Source: Azoarcus sp. DN11 (GTDB lineage Bacteria; Pseudomonadota; Gammaproteobacteria; Burkholderiales; Rhodocyclaceae). From it: a stretch of DNA of 64,000 nt. The notes under the pieces were generated by a model, which did not search any database, was not told the origin of the DNA, and saw only the letters and a program-made list of their open reading frames with translations. Where the stretch lies: NCBI RefSeq assembly GCF_003628555.1, contig NZ_CP021731.1, positions 1,674,001-1,738,000 on the forward strand. The letters run 5' to 3'. Of this stretch, positions 8,882-15,846 are shown in pieces. The translations under genes and the position numbers were made by a program. The first letter of the stretch is position 1, and each line of letters begins with the position of its first letter.

Positions 8882-10207
8882 ATGAACGATACGACAAAGA
8901 CGTCCGCTTCCCTCCTGCTGGTCGACGACGAGCCGAGCATCCTGTCTGCGTTGCGGCGGCTTCTGCGACCTGCCGGCTACACGATCCACTCGGCCGGAAG
9001 TGGTCGCGCCGGCCTCGAACTGCTGGAGCGCGAACCGGTCGATCTGGTCATTTCGGACATGCGGATGCCCGAAATGGATGGCGCGAAGTTCCTCGAGCAG
9101 GTACGGGCACGCTGGCCCGAGGTGACGCGGATGCTGCTTACCGGCTACGCCGACATGGACTCGACCATCGCCGCGATCAACCGCGGCGAAATCTACCGCT
9201 ACGTCGCGAAACCGTGGGATGACAACGAACTCACGCTGACCATCCGCGATGCTCTCGAGCGTCGTCGGCTGCAGCGCGAGAACGCCCACCTGCTCGCCCT
9301 GACGCAGCAGCAGAACGACGCGCTGCGGGAGCTCAACGCGAGCCTCGAACTGCGGGTGCGTGAACGCACCGCGGAACTCGAAGAGGCCAACGGCTCCCTC
9401 AAGATCGCAAACGACAAGCTGAAACAGAATTTCGTCGTCTCCATCAAGATGTTCACGGGCCTCATGGAGCTGCGTGGGGGCGCGATGGCGGGGCACTCCC
9501 GCCGGGTAGCCGACCTCGCGCGGCGCATCGCCCAGCACCTGGAGATCGAAGGGAAAGCGCTGCAGGACATCTTCCTCGCGGGCCTGTTGCATGATATCGG
9601 CAAGATCGGGTTTCCCGATGCGCTCCTTAACCGCCCCGTAGTGCGGATGAACGGCGAGGAACGCGCGCTGTATCGCAAGCACCCGGTCGCCGGCGAGTCG
9701 GCGCTGATGCCGCTCGACGAACTGAAGGAGGCCGCACGACTGGTCCGGCTCCACCACGAGCGCTTCGACGGGAAGGGCTTCCCTGACGGTCTGGCCGGTT
9801 TGGCGATACCCCTCGGTGCGCGCATTCTCGCGGTGGCCAGCGATTACGACGGGCTCCAGCAAGGCACCCTTGCCGACAGGCGGCTGAGCGCCGACGAGGC
9901 GAAGGCAATGCTCGTCCAGTCGCGCGGCAAACGCTATGACTCCCAGATTGTCGACGCATTGCTCGAAATGCTCGGCCGTCCGAAGGCGGATCCGAACCGG
10001 GGGCAGGAAGTGCGCCCCGCCGACCTGCGATCGGGTATGGTTCTCGCACGCGATCTCGTCGGCCGCGACGGGGTGCTGCTGCTGGCCGCGGACTACATAC
10101 TCGATGCCAACCTGATACGGCAGATTCAGGACTACGCGCGCCGGGACGCGCCGGCGCTGGTACTACAAATCCGTTTAGACACGCGCGTCGTGCCCGAAGG
10201 GACATGA
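8882..10207 (+). CDS. Response regulator with HD-GYP output
   Basis: A 441-residue two-domain regulator. The receiver (about 10-125) keeps the acidic pair (VDDE at about 14-17), the phospho-acceptor Asp about 59 in SDMRMPEMDG and the conserved Lys in AKPWDD. A coiled coil (about 140-190) connects to an HD-GYP domain with HDIGK and HHERFDGKGFP, so the GYP tripeptide reads GFP. The RpfG-type architecture predicts phosphorylation-controlled c-di-GMP hydrolysis. A C-terminal extension of about 60 residues follows. I chose the ATG at 8882 because it directly precedes the receiver; upstream in-frame codons lack family-like sequence. It ends 29 bases before the next regulator's start. Confidence 0.85.
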   Translation: MNDTTKTSASLLLVDDEPSILSALRRLLRPAGYTIHSAGSGRAGLELLEREPVDLVISDMRMPEMDGAKFLEQVRARWPEVTRMLLTGYADMDSTIAAINRGEIYRYVAKPWDDNELTLTIRDALERRRLQRENAHLLALTQQQNDALRELNASLELRVRERTAELEEANGSLKIANDKLKQNFVVSIKMFTGLMELRGGAMAGHSRRVADLARRIAQHLEIEGKALQDIFLAGLLHDIGKIGFPDALLNRPVVRMNGEERALYRKHPVAGESALMPLDELKEAARLVRLHHERFDGKGFPDGLAGLAIPLGARILAVASDYDGLQQGTLADRRLSADEAKAMLVQSRGKRYDSQIVDALLEMLGRPKADPNRGQEVRPADLRSGMVLARDLVGRDGVLLLAADYILDANLIRQIQDYARRDAPALVLQIRLDTRVVPEGT

Positions 10208-10236
10208 CGCCGATTGCGCAGATATCGGAGGACCCC

Positions 10237-10833
10237 ATGAGCCGTATTCTGATCGTCGATGACGAAGAGTCCATCCTCAAGGCCTTGCGCCGCTTGCTGA
10301 TGCTCACGCCCTGCGTGGTCGGGGACAAGCATTTCAAGATCGTCGTGGATTGCTTCAGCGTGCCGAAACAGGCACTCGAGAAGGCCCGCCACACCGCCTA
10401 CGATCTGGTTCTTTCGGACTACCGCATGCCCGACATGGATGGCGTGCAGTTCCTGAAGGCGTTCCGCGAGTTGCAACCGCATTGCGCCCGCCTGATCCTG
10501 TCCGGCTACGCCGACCTCAATGGACTCATCGGCGCCATCAATGACGCGGGGATCAGCCGTTTCCTCTCGAAACCGTGGAACGACTACGAATTGGTCGCGG
10601 CCATCGCGCAGGCCCTCGCGCTGCGCGATCTCACGCTGGAAAACCAGCGGCTCGCGGATGAGGCGCGCCTGGCGCTGGGCGCGCTTTCGCCACAGCAGCT
10701 GGAACGCAACCGCCTCGAGGCCGAGGAGCCCGGCATCACCGACGTGAAATGGGGGCCGGATGGATCGGTCCTTCTCGACGAATCGCTGCTTGACGAACCG
10801 ATTCCCGACGACTGGAAGCCGGGGGGGCGTTGA
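10237..10833 (+). CDS. Response regulator, receiver plus short C-terminal extension
   Basis: A 198-residue protein. The receiver occupies about 1-130, with VDDEE, phospho-acceptor Asp61 in LSDYRMPDMDG and the SKPWND lysine. No DNA-binding or enzymatic output domain is visible in the remaining 70 residues. The receiver has an insertion of several residues after helix 1 (around CVVGDKHFK) compared with its neighbours. The ATG at 10237 is preceded by a strong GGAGGA at optimal distance, which decides against an earlier ATG that overlaps the previous stop. Its stop overlaps the start of the GTPase gene (TGATG), indicating coupling. Its role is probably phospho-relay or protein-protein control of the GTPase or secretion ATPase encoded next. 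Confidence 0.85.
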   Translation: MSRILIVDDEESILKALRRLLMLTPCVVGDKHFKIVVDCFSVPKQALEKARHTAYDLVLSDYRMPDMDGVQFLKAFRELQPHCARLILSGYADLNGLIGAINDAGISRFLSKPWNDYELVAAIAQALALRDLTLENQRLADEARLALGALSPQQLERNRLEAEEPGITDVKWGPDGSVLLDESLLDEPIPDDWKPGGR

Positions 10834-11486
10834 TGCCGGAATTCGAGCGCGAGGCGAATCGCGTCACCTTCAAGCTTGTGTATTACGGGCCGGCGCAGGG
10901 CGGCAAGACGACCAACCTGATGCAACTGCACGACCTCGCCGGCGCACAAATGAAGGGCGAACTGATGACTCTCGAAACACAGCATGACCGCACGCTGTTT
11001 TTCGACCTCCTTCCCCTGGGGTTCCGCACCGCGTCGGGACTCACCATCCGGTTGCGCCTCTTCACCGTTCCCGGACAGGTCGCTCACGACGGTACGCGCA
11101 AGGCCGTCTTGTCGCGTGCGGACGGGGTGGTGTTCGTCGCCGACTCGCAGCGCACGCAGGCGACCAACAATGGCGAATCGTTCCAGAACCTCGCAGAGAA
11201 CGTCGCGCGGGTCGGCCTGGATTTCGAGCACCTGCCGCTGGTGGTGCAATTCAACAAGCGCGATCTTCCGGACATCCTGTCCGAGGAGGAGATCGGGGAA
11301 CGCTACGCCGGCGCGCCCTGGCCGCTGCAGCTCGCGTCTGCGATCGACGGGCGCGGTGTCCGCGAGACCTTCACCGAACTGCTGCACGGCGTCTGGCGGC
11401 GCTATGCCGATGAACTCGAACTGGAGAGCCGGCACGGACTCGACGAGCAGTCCTTCGTCACGGCAGCGGGAGGCGGACAGGCATGA
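10833..11486 (+). CDS. MglA-like small GTPase
   Basis: A 217-residue Ras-superfamily GTPase of the bacterial MglA/gliding type. Visible motifs are P-loop GPAQGGKT (19-26), the MglA-typical DRTLFFDLLP (52-61), a TVPGQ switch (78-82) in place of DxxG, and NKRDL (141-145) for guanine recognition. MglA proteins mark a cell pole and direct type IV pilus or gliding machinery. No MglB-like roadblock protein is encoded next to it here, so its GAP is unknown. It overlaps the receiver gene upstream by one base, and its stop overlaps the next kinase start (ATGA). Its position between a receiver and a receiver-GspE fusion suggests a link between phosphorelay and a traffic ATPase. Confidence 0.85.
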   Translation: MPEFEREANRVTFKLVYYGPAQGGKTTNLMQLHDLAGAQMKGELMTLETQHDRTLFFDLLPLGFRTASGLTIRLRLFTVPGQVAHDGTRKAVLSRADGVVFVADSQRTQATNNGESFQNLAENVARVGLDFEHLPLVVQFNKRDLPDILSEEEIGERYAGAPWPLQLASAIDGRGVRETFTELLHGVWRRYADELELESRHGLDEQSFVTAAGGGQA

Positions 11487-12670
11487 CAGAAGCGGCCGGT
11501 TTTGACCGTGACTTCTCGCTCGGCGAACTTCTCGGCACGCGCGACGCCGACGACCTGTGCCGCACGCTTTCGGGATTGCTTGGAACGCCCGTGGCGATCC
11601 TCGATGAGCGGGGAGAGCCGTTCGGGGCCATGGCGCCGCCTCCCGGCGGCGAACGCGTGCCGCTCGTTCTCGAACTGGAGCCCGTCGGGTTTCTCGCCGC
11701 GGCCTGCCCCGCAGCCGCGCTCGCGGATGCCGCGCGCATGGTGCGCTGGGGGTTGTTGTCGCGCGCCCGGCTGCGCATGGTTTCCGATCTGCATCTCGAG
11801 GCGGTGCGCGCCGATTACGCCAAGCTGCAGCAGCAGAACGAAGCACTGAAGGCGTCCGAGGCCAAGTATCGCGATCTTGCCGCCACGCTCGACGCCAAGG
11901 TCAAGGAGCAGATCAAGGTCATCGACGAACGCCAGCTCCAGCTCTACCAGGCCGAACGTCTCGCCTCGATCGGACAACTCGCTGCCGGGGTCGCGCACGA
12001 GATCAACAATCCACTCGGCTTCATCGGCAGCAACCTGTCTGCGGCCGAACGTTATCTGAAAGGTCTGGAGGATTTGCGTGCCGTCGTCCCGTCGACTGTC
12101 TGGGAAGCGCGTGATCTCGATTTCGTGTTCACGGATTTTGCCGAACTGCTGACCGATTCACGGGTCGGCATCGACCGCATTGCGAGAATCGTGAAGGATC
12201 TGAAGGGTTTTTCGAGCGTAGACCAGCCCGAAGAGCAGGTGGTGAACCTTAATGCGCAGCTCGAAACCCTGATGTCGGTGCTGGTGGGCCAGAAGCCCGA
12301 CGCAGTAACCTTGAGCACGGATTTTTCGCCCTTGCCGCCGTTGTTATGCCTGCCCGGACACCTCAATCAGGCCTTCCTCAACATTCTCCAGAACGCCCTG
12401 CAGGCGGTGGCGGCGGGCGGCATCGTAACCGTGCATACCCGAACGGAGGAGGGGGTGATCTCGGTGGAGATCTCGGACTCGGGGCCGGGGATCCCACCGG
12501 AGATCCGGGCGCGCATTTTCGATCCCTTTTTCACGACCCGCGGTGTTGGCAGCGGTACGGGGCTTGGCCTGACCGTTGCTCGTGACATAATACTCGCGCA
12601 TAGCGGAACGGTATCGGTGATCTGCCCGCCGCAGGGCGGAACCCGCGTTACCGTCAATCTCCCGGTGTGA
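11483..12670 (+). CDS. Soluble histidine kinase with small N-terminal sensor region
   Basis: A 395-residue cytosolic kinase. The first 110 residues form a compact, unrecognised input region. A coiled coil (about 110-158) leads to the core, with acceptor His about 172 in GVAHEINNPLGF. The catalytic domain (about 260-395) has DSGPG and a GSGTGLGLT G box. It belongs to the same subfamily as the kinases at 6907 and 14938 but is more divergent. Its ATG overlaps the GTPase stop by four bases, and the receiver-ATPase gene begins six bases after its stop. That organisation suggests it phosphorylates the receiver of that ATPase or the lone receiver upstream. Confidence 0.85.
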   Translation: MTEAAGFDRDFSLGELLGTRDADDLCRTLSGLLGTPVAILDERGEPFGAMAPPPGGERVPLVLELEPVGFLAAACPAAALADAARMVRWGLLSRARLRMVSDLHLEAVRADYAKLQQQNEALKASEAKYRDLAATLDAKVKEQIKVIDERQLQLYQAERLASIGQLAAGVAHEINNPLGFIGSNLSAAERYLKGLEDLRAVVPSTVWEARDLDFVFTDFAELLTDSRVGIDRIARIVKDLKGFSSVDQPEEQVVNLNAQLETLMSVLVGQKPDAVTLSTDFSPLPPLLCLPGHLNQAFLNILQNALQAVAAGGIVTVHTRTEEGVISVEISDSGPGIPPEIRARIFDPFFTTRGVGSGTGLGLTVARDIILAHSGTVSVICPPQGGTRVTVNLPV

Positions 12671-12676
12671 CCGCAC

Positions 12677-14917
12677 ATGACCAATTACGCCGCCTACTTC
12701 ACCGGCAAGAGCGAGGCCCCCGCGAGTAGCGGGGCGGCACCTGCGGCGCGTTACCGCCTGTTGATCGTGGATGATGAACCCGCGATCCTGAAGGCGCTCG
12801 CGCGCACGTTCCGCGCCGAGGCGTATGAAATCGTCACGGCGAGCAACGGCAGCGAGGCGTTGGCACAGATGCGCGACGCACCCGTTCAGGTGGTCATCAG
12901 TGACTACATGATGCCGGGCATGAACGGTGCGGAACTGCTCAAACAGGTCAAGACGCTCTATCCCGATGCGATCCGCATCATGCTTACCGGCCATGCGGAT
13001 ACGGGCGCGGTCATGGGCGCCATCAACGAGGGGGCCGTCTACAAGTTCATCCTCAAGCCGTGGAATGACGATGACCTGCGTGTCACCGTCTCGCTTGCGC
13101 TCGAGCAGTTCGATCTCGTTCAGAAGAACCGTGCATTAACCCAGGAAAACGCCAAGAAATCGAAGGAGATCTCGGCCCTCTCGCGCCTGGCGGTGTCAAA
13201 CCGCAGCCAGCTGGGGATGATGCTGCACAAAAAGAACCTGCTCACCAGTGCGCAGGTGCAGGAACTCACGCGCCAGCAGGGGCTGCAGAAGGAACCGCTG
13301 ATCAAGCTTCTCCTGGATCGCGGATGGGTGAGCGAGAAGAGCCTGCGCAAGATCCTCCGCGAGGATCTGCTCGTCGAGGAGGTTTCGCTCGGCGAATTCC
13401 GCGTCGATGCGGCGGTCGCCGAGTTGATCCCGCGAGGGTTCTGCGAAAAGCAGCTGGTGGTGCCGCTCAAGCTCGAAGGACGGAGGCTGCTGCTGGCGGT
13501 GGCAGACCCGATGGATTCCGGCCTCATCGACGACGTCCGGTTTACGGCCGGGCTCGACCTCAAGGTCGTGATGGCCGACACTGCTGCGATCCGCGCAAAG
13601 ATTGCCGAGTTGTACGGGGATCGCGGCGAAGGCGTGGATATCCGCGATCTGGCGACGATGGTGGGCAGCGTCGATCCCTACGAGGGAATCGAGGTCGTGA
13701 TCGACGACGTCGAGGACGTTCCGTTGGACGAGCTGCTGGCGTCAACCAACGATCCGCCTGCGATTCGCCTGGTCAATGCGATCATTCTCGAAGCCATGCG
13801 GCTCGGCGCCTCGGATATCCACATCCAGCCGCGAACCAAGAACGTCGTCGTGCGCTTGCGGATCGACGGTGTCCTGCAGGACAAGATCCAGATCCCGCAT
13901 GCGTTGCACGGTCCCCTGGTGTCACGCCTCAAGATCATGGCGGAGCTCGACATCTCGGAGCGTCGCCGCCCGCAGGACGGGCGGCTGACGGTGAAATCGC
14001 CCCTGCGCATCGTCGATCTGCGGATCTCCACTTTGCCGACCATCAACGGCGAAAAGGTGGTCATGCGGATTCTCGATCGCAACTCGGCGGTGCTGAGTCT
14101 TGCCGGATTGGGATTTGGCGAAAGCGGGCTGGCCAAGGTGCGCGTCATGGTCGATAAACCCCAGGGCCTGCTCCTGGCAACCGGACCGACCGGCAGTGGC
14201 AAGACCACGACGCTGTATTCGCTTCTGCAGGCCAATGCATCGCCTGCCAAGAACTACATCACGATCGAGGATCCGGTCGAGTACTACCTCGACAATGCCG
14301 GGCAAGTCCTCGTGAAGGAAAAGATCGGGCTCACCTTCCCCGTGGTCTTGCGCTCGATCCTGCGCCAGGACCCCGATGTTCTCCTGATCGGCGAGATCCG
14401 CGACCTCGAGACCGCCGAAGTCGCCTTCCATGCGGCGCTGACCGGCCATCAGGTGCTATCGACCCTCCACACCAATTCGGCGATGGCCACGATTGCACGG
14501 CTGCTCGACGTCGGACTCAAGCCGTTCATCATCGCGAGCGCACTCGAAGGGGTCATCGCCCAGCGCCTGGTGCGGCGGATCTGCCGTCACTGCCGCCGTG
14601 ATCTCGCGCCCGACACGGCGACGCTGGCCCGGCTCGGTCCGCGTTTCCGCGACACTCCGCCGCCGACTTATATCGGTGCCGGGTGTGCCGAGTGCGACGG
14701 AACCGGCTATCGAGGCCGGTTGGGGCTTTATGAAATTCTGCTGCCTGACGAAGTGATGCGCGACCTGATCGCCCGCGGCGCCAGTACGAAAGAGCTCGCC
14801 GCGCATGCCCGTGCAGGTGGGCACGAGTCGCTCTGGGACGATGCCTGGAGCAAGGTGGCCCGCGGCGACACCACGATCGCGGAAGTGCTGCGGGTGCTCG
14901 GCCCGGAACCCGAATAG
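12677..14917 (+). CDS. Receiver - MshEN - GspE/PilB-like secretion ATPase fusion
   Basis: A 746-residue fusion. Residues 26-145 are a receiver with Asp76 in SDYMMPGMNG and Lys127 in LKPWND. Residues 178-230 contain two tandem 24-residue MshEN-like motifs separated by five residues, the arrangement known to bind c-di-GMP in MshE. A T2SSE N-terminal domain follows to about 315. The ATPase then shows Walker A GPTGSGKTT (503-511), Asp box ITIEDPVEY, Walker B LLIGEIRD (569-576), His box STLHTN, and a CRHC/CAEC zinc tetracysteine (636-673). Family members power type IV pilus extension or type II secretion from the inner membrane. None of the other pilus or secretion parts is encoded nearby. The ATG follows the kinase stop by six bases. 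Confidence 0.9.
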   Translation: MTNYAAYFTGKSEAPASSGAAPAARYRLLIVDDEPAILKALARTFRAEAYEIVTASNGSEALAQMRDAPVQVVISDYMMPGMNGAELLKQVKTLYPDAIRIMLTGHADTGAVMGAINEGAVYKFILKPWNDDDLRVTVSLALEQFDLVQKNRALTQENAKKSKEISALSRLAVSNRSQLGMMLHKKNLLTSAQVQELTRQQGLQKEPLIKLLLDRGWVSEKSLRKILREDLLVEEVSLGEFRVDAAVAELIPRGFCEKQLVVPLKLEGRRLLLAVADPMDSGLIDDVRFTAGLDLKVVMADTAAIRAKIAELYGDRGEGVDIRDLATMVGSVDPYEGIEVVIDDVEDVPLDELLASTNDPPAIRLVNAIILEAMRLGASDIHIQPRTKNVVVRLRIDGVLQDKIQIPHALHGPLVSRLKIMAELDISERRRPQDGRLTVKSPLRIVDLRISTLPTINGEKVVMRILDRNSAVLSLAGLGFGESGLAKVRVMVDKPQGLLLATGPTGSGKTTTLYSLLQANASPAKNYITIEDPVEYYLDNAGQVLVKEKIGLTFPVVLRSILRQDPDVLLIGEIRDLETAEVAFHAALTGHQVLSTLHTNSAMATIARLLDVGLKPFIIASALEGVIAQRLVRRICRHCRRDLAPDTATLARLGPRFRDTPPPTYIGAGCAECDGTGYRGRLGLYEILLPDEVMRDLIARGASTKELAAHARAGGHESLWDDAWSKVARGDTTIAEVLRVLGPEPE

Positions 14918-14937
14918 CGAATAGGAGACGTCGCAAA

Positions 14938-15846
14938 ATGAATGTTGGGAGCGCGCAGACCTTGCAGTCATCGAGCGGTAACGCCCTCGACGAGCGGCAG
15001 TTGCTCGAGCGGCTCAGGCAGACGGAGGGGCAGCTTCTCCAGTCCGAGAAGCTGGCGGCGGTGGGGCAGCTTGCGGCCGGAATCGCTCACGAGATCAACA
15101 ATCCGGTCGGTTTCGTGAGTTCGAACCTGGGCTCCCTGCAAAACTACATCGAACGGCTGTTCGCGATCCTCGATGCGTACGAGAGGCTGGAGCGGGAACT
15201 GCCCGCGGAACATCCCGCCCGGCTCGAGGTGGCCGCGCTTTGCCGGGATGCCGAACTGGGATATCTCCGGCAGGACATTCCCGATCTTCTGAGCGAATCG
15301 ATCGAGGGGCTTGCGCGCGTCAAGGGGATCATCAATGACCTCAAGGACTTTTCGCGTATCGATGACGGGCAGCGCGAAGTGACGGACCTGCATCGCTGTC
15401 TGGAGAGCACCCTCAACGTCATACGCAACGAGATCAAGTACAAGGCGGAAATCGTCCGTGAGTTCGGTGAGCTTCCGCTCGTCAGCTGCGTTCCGGCCCA
15501 GATCAGCCAGGTGTTCATGAACCTGCTCGTCAATGCCGCCCAGGCCATCGACGCGGCCGGAATCATTACCTTGCGAACCGGTGCGAAGGCGGACCATGTG
15601 TGGGTCGAAATTTGCGACACCGGCAAGGGGATTCCCCCCGAGATCCAGGCCCGCGTCTTCGAACCCTTCTTTACCACCAAGCCGATCGGCAAGGGAACGG
15701 GGCTCGGACTATCCATTTCGCATGATATCGTCCAGCGCCACGGCGGCAATCTGATTCTGACCAGCACCGTCGGAGAAGGAACGACGTTCCGCATGACTCT
15801 CCCCACCGGAGACGCGTCCGAGCAAGGCGGGCATTTGACGCAATGA
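14938..15846 (+). CDS. Minimal soluble histidine kinase without sensor domain
   Basis: A 302-residue kinase consisting almost only of a short helical leader (1-38), the H box with His about 51 in GIAHEINNPVGF, a dimerisation region, and an ATPase domain with DTGKG and GKGTGLGLS. It resembles the kinase at 6907 along its whole length from the H box onward, so the pair looks like a duplication with loss or gain of PAS domains. AGGAG lies upstream of the ATG at 14938. Its stop overlaps the start of the next gene (ATGA). Having no sensor of its own, it probably takes input from a partner protein. Confidence 0.85.
   Translation: MNVGSAQTLQSSSGNALDERQLLERLRQTEGQLLQSEKLAAVGQLAAGIAHEINNPVGFVSSNLGSLQNYIERLFAILDAYERLERELPAEHPARLEVAALCRDAELGYLRQDIPDLLSESIEGLARVKGIINDLKDFSRIDDGQREVTDLHRCLESTLNVIRNEIKYKAEIVREFGELPLVSCVPAQISQVFMNLLVNAAQAIDAAGIITLRTGAKADHVWVEICDTGKGIPPEIQARVFEPFFTTKPIGKGTGLGLSISHDIVQRHGGNLILTSTVGEGTTFRMTLPTGDASEQGGHLTQ

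Noticed and set aside
8567..9862. 431-codon frame antisense to the REC-HD-GYP gene
   Set aside because: No domain seen, and it overlaps a clearly conserved regulator.
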